Positions 12,501 through 29,500 of a DNA stretch of 64,000 nt are shown here, piece after piece. Made by a program: the position numbers and the translations under genes. Each line of letters opens with the position of its first letter. Position 1 is the stretch's first letter. The stretch covers positions 16,483,117 to 16,547,116 of the forward strand of contig CM042090.1 of assembly GCA_023512835.1 (NCBI GenBank), in the 5' to 3' direction. The DNA is from Taxillus chinensis (Eukaryota > Streptophyta > Magnoliopsida > Santalales > Loranthaceae). Under the pieces are notes generated by a model, which was not told the DNA's origin, did not search any database, and was given only the letters and a program-made list of their open reading frames with translations.

Positions 12501-15500
12501 ATGCTTTAAATTTTTGAGTTATAATAATTTTACATTTGAGTAGTTTGTTATAACGGAAAGTATATTTATTTATGTTTAAATTGTTTTATTTATTTTATTA
12601 ATATATTTTGAATTATTATTTTTTAATAAAAATGAGTATCTCGCTTCTCTCGTGTTTGATTTTTTTTTTGCCTGGCCTTTACGCCTCGAATGCGCTTGCA
12701 CCTTAAATAATGATGGCCGTTATATCATAATTTGGGGAATAAGTGTTTCATCGGTAAGCGGTAATAAAAGAGAAGAAATGCGGATAATCGTGTGTAGCAG
12801 TGACCCCCCATTTTTTTAATCCAAGCTATTCTTCTCTGTCAACGGTAAGTCTTATAATTGATCACCTTCTCCCGACGACCTGATCTGTGATCTACCTTTG
12901 CTTTGGTGACACCTACTTGTAATTTGCTCTGCCGACCTACAAAGACTTGTGCTGAGAGGAGATAATTATTTGCAAAAAAGTCAACGACATTATATAAAAT
13001 AACGGAAATAGGGAAACTAAAACCAAGCAAAAAAGTAATAATTTAAATTAGATAGAAAAAATGAATAACTTTTATTATTAGAAGTTTTTCTAACATTCTA
13101 TATTTAAAATCAACATAAATTATATACTTTGAATATAAATTTTAAAGATGGGTAAAAAATTTAAAATTACCAATTAATCCCTATTAATCTTTATTTTGTG
13201 CTTTATTGAACAACACCGATTAATGGTTTTTACATCCATGGAATGTGCATCTCTATATGAGTGTATGAAAATATATATCTAACATACAAATGAAGAATGT
13301 GATATCTCTACTCTGACTGCCTCAATTGCAGATGCAGCCATAGCAATGTTGTATTATGACCTAATAATTATCTTGTTTGGCGATTACCTTATCTTCGTAT
13401 TTCCCCTGACCATCATGATTTGATTGCTAGAGTGCGGAGAGATGGAGAAATTTGGGTAAAGATGATGCTCTTCATAATTTTGAGCTTCATGCATTTCGTG
13501 CAACTTTTCAAATGGTATGGGCTTCTCCCTTCTTGTATATGTTCATTCCTCATTCATTTGCTTTCTCTTGTTAGGGTTAGTAATTAGATGTCATGCATCG
13601 ACCTGACATAGGTCAGATCATGGCACTTTTTGTCTGACTAATTTATTACTTTGGCACATAACAAAAAATAAACTAAAATCATGTATGGGAATGGTTGTGC
13701 AAAGAAAAAAAAAGATGTTTACCATATAATCAACCAATATATTTTTTAATGCATGAACATGTACAGTTTCAGATTTGAAATTTTCTTTCTAACTTATGAA
13801 AATTACATTTCCAATATGGTTCAATTTGAAGCTTCTTTGTAGATATTACCCGGAGGCATTGATGAAGAGCCCAACAATAGGTCGAATAGGGAAGGCTATG
13901 CGGCGCAGACAACGAAGGAGGAATGTTGAATCTTCAATTTGTGAACAGGAAAGTAAAGAAAGGTGTCCTTGTAGAAGTCTCACAGAATCAACTGCAGGTG
14001 AGGAGCAAATGAATTGATGATTATGATTCCAAACTTTATAACTAGCCTCTCCACGTATTTTTATTAATAAGAATCATTGCTCATCAATTAATACACATAT
14101 CACATGATGTTTAATGGAAAACATGTTTGTGTATACCTTTCCTTCAGTTGGTTGGTACATAGATATCATATATGTCCAACTTGTTAAAATTACAATGATT
14201 CCATTCCTTTTGTATCTGTGAGTTGATCACTAGACTTCATGAATGCAATATTGTGAATTCCATGTTCAAGTTTGTATCTTTGCATGTTTTATGTCATTTT
14301 GTTGCACTGAGTTTTGAGTAATGTTTATAGCATGTTTACTTCTTTGTTAAACCTTATAAGTCCAATTAAAATGAAATCTAATTCCTCTAGGAGTTTCTTT
14401 AGCCACATCATCTTAGAAATATCATAGGCTAGGATCTTAAATTCTGACTTGGCGTTATGAGCAACACTACTTTTTTCACTCTGCCATGTTGCAAAATCAC
14501 CCCTAGGGGAAGATTTTCTATAATCATGGAGGCTGCCCAATTCCCATCTTCATAAACAAATGTTTTTTTTTTACTTCAGGATTTTTTTCATTGAGCCTAG
14601 GGCTTTTGACACAAAGGCCAAAGGTCTCCAAATGTTTGAAATGCTCTTTCATTGACTTAGAATAAAGTAACATGTCGTCAAAGAATACTAACACAAACTT
14701 CTATAAATATAATTTGAATGTAGCATTCTGGAAGTTTGCGTGTGGCACAAGCCAAATGGCATCACCCGTTATTCATATATCTCTGAGTGAATCCGAAAAG
14801 TTGCCTTGATGGAATTTAGTTGGCAAGTCGAGTTTGGTAAACACACAAGCCCGTGTTACTCATCCAACATATCAATCCATTCCTCAACCTACCTCTCAAT
14901 CTCATCCTTTTGTATATACATTTATTTTTCGATAAGTAAGAAATTTTATTAAAATAATATATATATATATATATATATATTTTAAAATACATTTATTAAG
15001 AGTTTATAATTGATAATGACTAAATTAAATGTCTATTCATATTCAATACAAGACCTTTTATATGCAAAGATTGAGAATTAATAATTGAAAACTATTCATT
15101 TTCTCTTACATTTCGTGTTACATTATACTTTTCTTTTTTCTTGGATCTCTCTCCCATACCTCCTTTTTGCTAAATTAATCTAAGTTTTAATATAAGTTAC
15201 ATGATTCCTGGTGGGCTGCGGTCACCATGCGAATCGCTTCTTCGACCCTATGTGCATGATTTCTGGAGATAGTGTTCATATCTTTTTTATATGCACATAG
15301 TGGGCAGCAGTCACCATGTGCACGGTTTTTTTGACCTTACGTGCATGATTTCTGGAGATATTTTTCATATCTTTTTTATATGCATGTAGCGGGCTGCATG
15401 TCGCCATATGCATAGCTTCTTCAGCACTACGAGCACGAATTCAATTGCTTCTTTTTGGCTTTGGCACAATGTCTTCATCAGAATATTTTCAGCAATGTCC

Positions 15501-16768
15501 TGTTAAAAAGTAACATACTAAACAAATTAGGTACAAGACTAAAAATAAGGAAGATGGAATTGTAGCTAACAAAATTTAATTAGAAGCAGTGTGTAAGCGC
15601 CACTGCAGTACAGGTGTTAAGCATTCAAGCTTATTTACCGGTGTGGCACTGTGTTAGATACTGGTTTTCTAATTTTTCTGTTTTTAAATTGTCAGGCCCT
15701 GAGTTACGAAAATTGAAATTTAAGGTTCGTTGGTTTGCATTCCACTAATTAATAAACTCCCAATATATATACCGTTATCAAAGTTATTGTTTGTAGTAAA
15801 ATGGATAGAATAAAGCATGTATTGTCTCCAAGTTCACCTTTATATTTGTACTTCAAAAATATAAAGTTTATTATATAGCCTTTTTGTTCCTGAATCCTTG
15901 CCTGCAAGTCTTTGAAATGTTTTTATTTTTTGTCAGTATTCAGATGCCCCAAAATGGCAGACGAGATAGACTAATTGAATGTTGTTCTTTGAGGACATTA
16001 CATTTGCTTTCCCTGACACTTGTAACAGAGGAAGGCTCAACGGAAGATGCAGGCACCTCAATTCATGAAGCTTTTCTGAGTCAAAGTTCTAGATTTGAAG
16101 GAAGGTGGTCTATTGACAGATTTTCCAATTTTAAGAAATTTTGCCAGTCTGGACTATGTCGCTTGGGTCTTCAACCTCTGCAAGATATTGATTTCCTAGA
16201 AACTTGGCAGGAAAACGAACCCTTCATTGTATGTTCTCTCAAACCAATCAACTGCATTGTACACTTGAATGATAATTTATCTTATCATACCCACATAGGC
16301 TTAATGATTGTGAGCTCAAACAATGAAAATTGGAGTAATAAAGGTATTCTAATGCCCATGTTAGTAAAAAGCTTATTTTAAACTTCCTTCGTAGGTATAT
16401 TTTGGGATGTCTGTTAGACTTCATCTACAAGGCACAATGGTCCAAAATCTAGGCAGTAAAAAGCTTTTTAAACTTCCTTGTAGGTCGGTATTTTGGCGAG
16501 ACTTCATCTACAAGGCACAATGGTCCAAAATCTAGGCAGTAGAAAAATTAGGCCTTATATTAATTATATGTTGATGTTACTGCAGGAACTCATAGGTCCT
16601 TACTGGTCTCTTCGAGCTGCTTTGGGTCCTGTTGTGGAGACATTGCTTCTGCTGGATAGGTTGTTGTTCATACAAGAGCAGGGCGATTCACTTCAAGCCA
16701 TCATGCTTCCCATTTTTGATCCCTCAATATCCCCCAGAAATGTGGCAATAATTGCCATTAAAACTTGA
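5660..16768 (+). CDS. METTL25/RRNAD1-like methyltransferase-family protein
   Basis: A predicted SAM-dependent methyltransferase-like protein of the METTL25/RRNAD1 family; the substrate of plant members is not known to me. Exons chosen by splice sites and continuous phase: to 5846, 6028-6123, 6371-6454, 6582-6656, 7193-7273, 7384-7529, 10704-10943, 11412-11586, 13431-13514, 13832-13997, 16029-16228, 16586-16768. The SAM-binding motif I is VVDVGAGQGYLAQVLS, across exons 5-6. The family signature LLAGLHACGDLS plus ISIGCCYNLLSEEG spans exons 7-8. The C-terminus carries FCQSGLCRLGLQPL, IGPYWSLRAALGPVVE and PIFDPSISPRNVAIIA. Exon 1 is open in the protein frame (AGETQEWIHDILDFIRPY) but has no in-frame ATG; the ATG at 5660 is one frame off and meets a stop at the TGG-TGA codons, so the start is unresolved. 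Introns 6, 8 and 10 are 2-3 kb and repeat-laden. Confidence 0.88.
6501..6532. repeat. (TCA)n microsatellite in METTL25 intron 3
   Basis: About ten ATC/TCA units between exons ending 6454 and starting 6582. The apparent poly-His open frame here is intronic and not coding. Confidence 0.9.
8399..9650. repeat. Diverged direct repeat about 730 bp apart, possible small LTR element
   Basis: Within METTL25 intron 6, two copies of a sequence of about 450-500 bp start near 8399 and 9143 and share many words in the same order, for example GATTCACCTCA, GCTTGAACATGAATAACA and AATAATAAATCATAAA. Just left of the second copy, GCTTTGATACCA at 9126-9137 is close to the complement of a Copia tRNA-iMet primer site in minus orientation. 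This would fit a small non-autonomous LTR element, but the polypurine side is not convincing and L1 sequence lies between the copies. Confidence 0.45.
8920..8985 (+). pseudogene. L1-type LINE ORF2 endonuclease N-terminus fragment
   Basis: Translation from the ATG at 8920 gives MSLKILSWNLRGFNDLAKC, which matches the start of plant L1 ORF2 apurinic endonuclease, where the conserved core is KILSWNxRG. The frame is lost soon after. It sits between the two copies of the direct repeat in METTL25 intron 6, so this intron is a mosaic of elements. Confidence 0.65.
9800..9945 (+). mobile_element. L1-type LINE 3' end with A tail
   Basis: The sequence reads CTTGTGTACTTTATTTTTAA, then an AATAAAG word, then TTATTACCTATAAAAAA. 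This is the usual look of plant L1 3' ends, followed by an A run. It is probably the tail of the same or a related LINE as the fragment at 8920. Confidence 0.5.
9946..10660. other. Rest of METTL25 intron 6, no gene recognised
   Basis: Locally GC-richer than the rest of the intron, with a CTATTTATAGGG TATA-like word at 10300. An open minus-strand frame at 10061-10294 has no recognisable product. It may be a retroelement terminal segment, but I could not define ends. Confidence 0.3.
11745..12715. mobile_element. hAT-like non-autonomous element in METTL25 intron 8
   Basis: The left edge has repeated GGTGCGCTTAAGGCGCACC-type words and the right edge has CTTTACGCCTCGAATGCGC followed by TTGCACCTTAAA. 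These form imperfect inverted ends of the AAGGCGC/GCGCCTT style often seen in plant hAT-like non-autonomous elements. The interior is A- and T-tract rich with no transposase. No clean 8-bp target duplication was found. Confidence 0.4.
14956..14980. repeat. (AT)n microsatellite in METTL25 intron 10
   Basis: An AT dinucleotide run of about 25 bases in the intron between exons ending 13997 and starting 16029. Confidence 0.85.
15213..15438. repeat. 89-bp tandem repeat, about 2.5 copies, in METTL25 intron 10
   Basis: Copies start at 15213, 15302 and 15391 with GGGCTGCGGTCACC, GGGCAGCAGTCACC and GGGCTGCATGTCGCC. Each of the first two holds GTGCATGATTTCTGGAGATA and CATATCTTTTTTATATGCA. The period is exactly 89 between all three starts. 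Confidence 0.85.
16364..16538. repeat. Tandem duplication, 92 and 83 bp, in METTL25 last intron
   Basis: Copy one runs 16364-16455 and copy two 16456-16538. Both begin GTAAAAAGCTT, contain AAACTTCCTT and TAGGT, and end CACAATGGTCCAAAATCTAG plus GCA. They lie between the exon ending 16228 and the one starting 16586, so the coding sequence is not affected. Confidence 0.88.
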
Positions 16769-18406
16769 AGCTTGCATAAAACTTAAGGTTGAAGGTAGCT
16801 CATGTTACCATGGAGTGTAATTGGCTCTTTCGAAATTATGATCCAAGCTGAATGCCGTGTATGTGGAAGAAATTGGGATGATCGAATCAGCCCTTGAAAT
16901 ATGTTATTTGACTGCTGTGAAGGTATTATTGTGGTTGGCCTTTTGTTTTGTTTTAAAATTAAATAAAATTGGTATGCTCGCCTATTATGCTAATGATATT
17001 AAAGTACTTGAAAAAATAATGTGTGAATTTTCATGAGTGGCACTTGGGTCGGAGATGTCAAGGATGCTCGCATTGGAGAGGATGAAGGCTAGATAGCCCC
17101 CAAGGTGATTATAGTTTGCAACGAATATAAAGATGTGGAAAATAACAAAGCAATTGTTGATAAAGGATTTTATTAAAAGAAAGTTGCAATTTAATACAAT
17201 GATTTGTTTAACAATGAAATCGTAGTCAAAAGATCAGTGGCACCACTTCATTATATGTACAAGGTCTTTGATATATATATATATATAAAGTTAGGGATTT
17301 GAAAAACCTAGAATTCTTGGGTGATTTCCTTTCTAAATTTTTTGAAAAATGTATATTCTCACATGTCTCTGCATGAATCAATGTCATAGTTTAAATTAAT
17401 GCAGGAAATTAAAATGAAGAGGAAGGCATGTTTGGTGGATGGTTTTGTTTTATGTTTTCAGATCACTTTTTTAAAAATTATATTTAGAAACTGTTTTTTG
17501 TAGAATTAAAAACTGTATTTTTGTTTGGTGTGTGTTTTCTTGAAATTACATAAATTTGAACTAAATACTTAATTAAGAACTAAATTACAAAGTAGTAATT
17601 CAAAAATAAAAAAAAATTACAAAAAGAAAAGAGTTGAATTCATAAGAGCTCAGCAACTCTAAAACTAACAAAGCATACTAAAAAGCATCTTCAAGTAAAA
17701 GCTATTGTGCTTAAATTTATTTCTAATGTATTAATTATATGAAAAGCTAGCAAAATTTTTATTTATACTTGGATAAATTTTTAGCTTTAAAGTGTCACAT
17801 TAGCCTTAACATTAGCTCAACCTTACGTGCCCTCTCCTCCCACGTCACCTTCCACCTCACGCCCCCCTCCTCCCTAATGGCAGTGCCCTCTCCCTCCCTC
17901 CACAACTTTCACCCTGTACGTGGCCGGCGGTAGCATTAATCCTTTCCAGGAGAAGCTCGTCCACCGATCCACCACCCCCCGTCGTTCTCACGGCCTCTCA
18001 GTTCTCATCACCGGCTTTGTCGACAGCCGACAATCGGCTACCATTCCTCCCTTGCCCTCAAAAAGCACGGCGATAGCGTCGTCCCATGTCACCCCCTCCA
18101 TGAAGGCAACCCTGCTGCCCCCCTCCTCCCCCCAAACTTCCAACATTACCAAATTTCTCAGTTGTTGCTCCAAACTCAATTTGAGCGTTTCCAATTTCTG
18201 TTTTCATGTGATATCATTTAAAAGACGACAAAATACTAGAAATAACATAATAAATCAATTAAAACATGAAATGAAATTCTAACTCGATTATTGGGCTAAT
18301 GGAGCTCTAACCCACCCCCGAACGTGCACACACAGCAAAAACAAGGCATATATATATAAAGAGATGCAGGGCTAGAGATGGTATAGGAGAGGATTGAGAA
18401 GAGATG
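16769..18406. other. Spacer between METTL25 and SPS pseudogene
   Basis: The first part is probably the METTL25 3' UTR. The middle is AT-rich. From 17820 to about 18180 the DNA becomes C-rich on the plus strand and is open in long frames on both strands (17920-18282 plus, 17988-18194 minus). Neither product is recognised, and the block may be old SPS promoter or leader. Confidence 0.5.
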
Positions 18407-20990
18407 ATGGCAGCAGGAAATGAATGGATAAATGGGTATTTATAAGACATCAATGGTCCGGAAAAAACAATTAGTTCAGCTACCTACTTTGTCCAAGTAG
18501 TTTAGCAGCTTTGATGAGTATGCACTTTACCGCACCTGTCTCAAGGTTCTCTCTCTCTCTCTCTCTTCCAGGCGAAACTATGTATTAACTATATATTACG
18601 TTTGAGCGGGTAATAATTATAGAGATAATTGTACGCCTTTAATAAAACACAGCAGACAACTTGTGATAATCTCTGCCATATGACGTGATTCTAACTTTTG
18701 GATTGATGATCTTGTGGTGTCTGTTATTGATGTCAAACGTCAACTGTGAGCAATATAACCCATGAATGTGGATGGGGAAACAGGTAATAGCAACAAGAGA
18801 TACTTGTGAACGCAGCAACTGGCTCGAGAACATGTACTGGTGCATCTGACACCTCGCCCACAAAAACACACAGGTTTTCATCTATGTATTGTGTATGTAT
18901 CGTCCACATAATTCTCTGCAATGATGAATACAAGTGACAGGTGACATGGATAGAAAGAAAATTAATTAAGTGGGTTTCACATTTGAAAAATAGAAAAAAG
19001 AATGATCTTATATTACACTGGAAGGCTCGCCTTAAGAAATAATGGATTGCCAATTAGAATTCTATTTCTAGTGTAAAGATAGTTTTCTACAGGTATATTA
19101 ACTATTTATTATATGACTAGTGTCCATCATAATTGAATCTACGTATAAAAATTCTAATATACATGTGATGTTAATGTTAATATTAATTCAGATAGCACGG
19201 GACAATTCACAAAGGCTAGCAAAGCAGCATCTTCAGTGCAATCAAGGCCACAATGATGCTGCTGATGACCTCTCCTCTCCAGTACTCTGAGGATGAAAAG
19301 GAGAAAGGAGATACTAACCTGTCATCAGAACCTGCCAACAAGGACAACATTCTAAGAATCAATTCTGAGTTGCAGAGGAGTTCGGATGACAGAAACTCCA
19401 TGCACCTTTACATTGTCCTGATCAGGCATTTCCTATGTCCCTGACTTGATAATTTTATCCTATCTCCACATAGATTAAATTCGTTTCCCATCATGTTGGT
19501 TTTATGTAGTCTCCATTTCCTATGGAGAAAACGGGAAAACGTGAAACTTGGAAGAGATTCAGATATAGGTGGTCACTAGTCAGGCATAGTGATTCAGCAG
19601 AGTAACGCTTAACCTAGCATCTAATCCTTGTGCATATTGAAGATTTATCAGGGCCAAAATATCAGTGTGCAAGCATAGCCCAGCTCCAGATAAAATGTAC
19701 TCTAGACATACTTGGCACAGCAATTAGGTGCACAGGATTTGCACTAATATCTTTCTGTTTTTGCTAGGTCTCATAGTGATCCTAATTACAAAGAAGTAAT
19801 TGATTTCGTAATTTGATCATAAGATGGACACTAAAGTTCAGAGTTGTACCAATATCTTTCTGTTCTTTTGTTATTATGTTGAATCAGGTCAAATATGTTG
19901 TTTACCCAGCCAGAGCTTTAGCTAACACAAAAGGAGTTTATCTTGTCGATCTCTTGACTCAACAGATTACTTCACCAGAGTTGGACTCTACTTATCGGTT
20001 TAGCTAATACACTTGCAAATATACCTTTGACCGTTGTGCTTGATTGGCATCAGGTAATATGGGCCTGACTTAGCGAGAAACTATGGAAGCATTGGATTTG
20101 TCACAACTTAATTTAGAATTTTTTGATGCATTGGTTTGTAACAGTGGAAGTGAAGTGTACTAACCGTGGAAGCATTTGGTGGCTGATGTGGATTATGAAG
20201 CCCATGTTGAGCTTAAGTGGCCAGGTGAAAAAGTGAGATCCATGGAGGCTAAGCTTGCTAAATTGGAAGATGTCACCAATGACGACATTGTGGAGTATGC
20301 AAGCAAATGCAGTTCTCAGTACTAATCTTATCGGGTTAGACTATGGGGCAAGGTAAGATCCTGACACACAAACTTTATTTGTAGCTGGAGAATATAAGTC
20401 TACTTTCTATATTTATGGAAAAAAAACTGAATATTAGAACTCCCTTACCCCACCACTGCACTTTACCACAATCTTGCCATATACTAATGGCAATTAGATG
20501 CCAATGACAGCAGGCTCGAAAGATTGATGACCTGCACTAAAGGTTGTGGATGAGAGGCTATAGATGCAGCCTTGTTTACACACATGCTGCATCCAGGTTG
20601 AATGTGGTACCACTATCTGCATCAAGAGCCCAAGCACTAAGGTAAAAAAACTGTGTAAGCCCTCTTCTTTATGTAGTTGAACTGCATGAGCACAAGTTGT
20701 GATGAGAACTAGTTACATTTTGTGCTAGTTAATATCCAGGTATCTTTCAATTTAGTGGGAAATTGGCCTATCCAAAGTGGTTGTGTTTGTTGGGGAGGAA
20801 GGTGATCCATACTATGAAGACCTACTTGTTGGCTACCACAAGACTTTTGTCCTAACTCTTAAGAGGTTCAGTGGAGCAAGGTAGTGCAACGCTTCTATAA
20901 GATGATGATAGTTTTAAAAGGGAAGATACTGTCCCTCTCAAACATTACCTACCTTGAGGGATATCAAACTGATGAAAACCTTGCAGGTCT
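18407..20990 (+). pseudogene. Sucrose-phosphate synthase pseudogene, internally deleted
   Basis: SPS makes sucrose-6-phosphate from UDP-glucose and fructose-6-phosphate in the cytosol; this copy cannot. Recognisable pieces in order: MAAGNEWINGYL then stop at 18407; YFVQVV-stop and FDEYALYRTCLK at 18480-18552; SNWLENMYWCI-stop-HLAHKN near 18810-18870; IARDNSQRLAKQHLQ, DEKEKGDTN and HLYIVLI at 19192-19420; QVKYVVYPARALANTKGVY and QQITSPELDSTY at 19886-20000. Then the frame jumps to the C-terminal domain: FFDALVCNSGSEVY, ADVDYEAHVELKWPGEKVR (20115-20240), MRGYRCSLVYTHAASRLN (20548-20610) and LSKVVVFVGEEGDPYYEDLL (20768-20830). Most of the glucosyltransferase core (several hundred residues) is missing between about 20007 and 20100. 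Stops and frameshifts occur throughout, yet introns persist (for example 20641-20741), so it is a DNA-level duplicate, not a retrocopy. Confidence 0.9.
18548..18567. repeat. (CT)n at a former SPS splice donor
   Basis: A short CT dinucleotide run starts right after the degenerate SPS exon that ends in a CTCAAG/GT donor-like site. Confidence 0.7.
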
Positions 20991-21089
20991 GCGCTCATGG
21001 AATTCAGTGACTTCTTTTCCTCTTATTTTCTCTATTTAGGAAGCTTTCTAGACAACTAAAAATCACTTTTGTTGACACTTGACACGAAC

Positions 21090-21187
21090 AAGTCTTGCTA
21101 TAGGGACTCCTTGCTATAACCTGTTCTTCATGCACTCCTTGTATGCTATTTTTTTCTAATAAAATTATCTTACTTATAAAAAAATAT
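21090..21187 (+). mobile_element. L1-type LINE 3' end, short
   Basis: The words CACTCCTTGTATGCTATTTT, CTAATAAAATT and TTACTTATAAAAAAAT match the layout of plant L1 3' ends with an A tail. It lies between the SPS pseudogene and the stop codon of the minus-strand coiled-coil gene, so it may have landed in that gene's 3' UTR. Confidence 0.45.
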
Positions 21188-21239
21188 CTTGTTATAGGGA
21201 CATTTACCTGTTAAAGGTTTGGGTATTGTATCATCAACA

Positions 21240-26962
<5,723 letters not shown>

Positions 26963-27051
26963 AGCTCCCTGATATCTGGTGAGACCGGATGGAGAAGAAG
27001 GCAAGGCGGGGAGGGAGGGAATCGCAGAGAATGGTGGTTTGATTAGTCCAA

Positions 27052-27054
<3 letters not shown>

Positions 27055-27096
<42 letters not shown>
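27055..27096. repeat. (GA)n in the coiled-coil gene leader/promoter
   Basis: A 42-base GA run (CT in the gene's sense) about 90 bp upstream of the ATG. CT runs of this type are common in plant 5' leaders and core promoters. Confidence 0.85.
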
Positions 27097-27097
<1 letters not shown>

Positions 27098-27169
27098 GGT
27101 GTGTAGCGTGACAGTAGATACTTGTTGGGAGAGAGAAAATGTTCCGTCCGGTCCGCGGTTGTTGTAACA

Positions 27170-29500
27170 AGTTTTGGTTTCTAGCTTCTTTCCAGAATTC
27201 GGTTAAATATTGGTTTGGTGGGGAAGATGTTTCAGATTGAAAAAAGTTATTATTTAGTGAGTAATAAAAATAAAAAAAAATCATCCGAATTAGATTTAAT
27301 TTTAAAAAAAACATAGTTATAAACCGTTTCTAAATATATATTATTATTAAATTAAAATAAACTCATATCTTCTATCGTTTTTTTAAAGATAATTTAGAAT
27401 TGAGTGTGTTTCAAACATATGCTAACTGTTTTATATTTTTTAAATCTAAACTCAATTCTGTTTAAAAACTTAAATATTTTTTAATTTTTTTGTTTTTCTT
27501 TTATTTTGTACTTGGATCCATCAAATATTATTTTTTAAAATAAATTTTTAAAACTCAAAACTTGTACCGAATGGGCTCCTTACAAATAGTTTTTGAAAAC
27601 AATTATGGGGTTCACCATTTTTAAAAACAGTTTTCAAATATATATTATTATTGAATTTGAATGGACTCACATCGGGTCTATAATTTTTAAAAATAATACT
27701 AAAAATTATTGATACCAAACAGACACAGAGCTTATAGCATAATCCCTTAAAGTTTGTTTATTTTATTTAAAAAAAACAATGCAAACTTCATATTTAAGTT
27801 TGATTTTTATGGTATTTTTTAATATATTAGAAAACATTATTTATCCACTATAATTATTAAATTATAAATTTTTTATTTCTCTAGCCCTTTCTTCATTTTT
27901 AATATTAAATTATAAAAAAATTATTACTAAATTTAAATAATATAAACTATTATTTTAATAATATAGAAAATAATAAAAAATCAATTATGGTATATATTTG
28001 TATATAGAAATAAAAATAGTTTAGATACGTAAACTTAAGAGAAATGATTGAGAAGTTGTTGTTAATGTTCTTATACTTACTATTGTCACTAATACGGAGT
28101 ACGATGCTTTTGTGAGTGTCAACCAGGACAATTTTTGGGTCAATATAATTATGTTTGAGATGGATTTGTGATGAGTTTGTTTGATCTCTCATGAGTTTTT
28201 CTTGTATGGGATGGGTTCCAGGTATGAGTGACATGTTATAAAGATAGTAATATTGTAGGTCAAATTGGATATTCGTCCCACCCCAATCTTATTGAGACAA
28301 GTTTTAAGTTAATGTAATCGGATTTAAGGTATGCTTATCCGATCTGTCACGAGTTTGGAACAAGTTCTTTTTAGATGAGACTAGTTTAGGGTAAAGATGA
28401 TCCGTCCTAACTTTCTTACCCTTGAGCCCACCAATGCTAACTCCCCCCCTCACCCTTTTATATATATATATATTTGGTAGTTGATCCCATAAAACTAGCA
28501 TGTTGTGAGGTTATTCTTACACTCATAATATAGGGAGTGTTTTATAGGTAGGAAGAGTGTGGATTGAAAACTTGCAACAATAACTTGTGTGATTGCAATC
28601 ATATAAGAGTCATACTACATATAAGCCTTATCATACAAACATTTCATGTACCTTTGATATGACAATATCATATAAGTTCCGACCAAATCATTAAATCAGT
28701 GTAATGTTATCACATTATGACTACACAAGAGGCTTGAATAATGAGACTTCTATTTAGACTTTTCTATTATATAGTAATAAAATTTTAAAAAAGAATAAAT
28801 AAATATTTTTATAAAAAAAAATAATTAGTACATATTCTCGCTTTCCATTAACGGTTTGTTTATATGTTAAAAGTAATCTTAAGTTGTGTATAACAACCGC
28901 TACAGTGTTATAATAAGGTATTTTCTTACATGCCAGGTTTTTCATATACTGATGATATACATAAACGTAACATCAAATCAATTGTTTTTTTTTTTTTTTT
29001 TGAGATCCATGCTACCAAAGTCCACAATCAAAGCAAAAGAGGATTTATCTCTAAGTCTTCGTCAATTAATCCTCTTCCAGATTTTCATTCCATCATTAAT
29101 CATATTTTTGATTTTCATCATTTTTCTTGTACATCTAGGATTGGCTTCAAACGTCTAACCTCACTTCTTTGCTATAGAATTAACACAAATATTTGATGGA
29201 ATGAAAATTGTGTGGCTTAAGCCATATATTTCCTCAAACACTACAGATATGCCAGCGGGGCCTCCATCTTCCATTTCTCTACTTGCTTTGCCACACCAAT
29301 CGTGAGTTGCATAAGTAATGGATATAATTGTTTTCCTCCATTATTTAATCCATTCACGATTCAACTTTCTTAAATATCCTTGCTACCAAGACCCTTTCGA
29401 AGGTATAAGCTCTATGGGAATTTCACAACTATTTGGTTCTTTGGTCAGACAAAATACCAACTCCAAACGGGATTTATTATTTATAAAATTAATTAATTAA
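27170..29500. other. AT-rich intergenic spacer
   Basis: Spacer between the coiled-coil gene promoter and the ABCF4 3' side. Long A/T tracts, no recognisable exon. Open frames at 27950-28234 (-) and 28886-29196 (+) have no recognisable product. A TA run occurs near 28458-28471. Confidence 0.5.
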
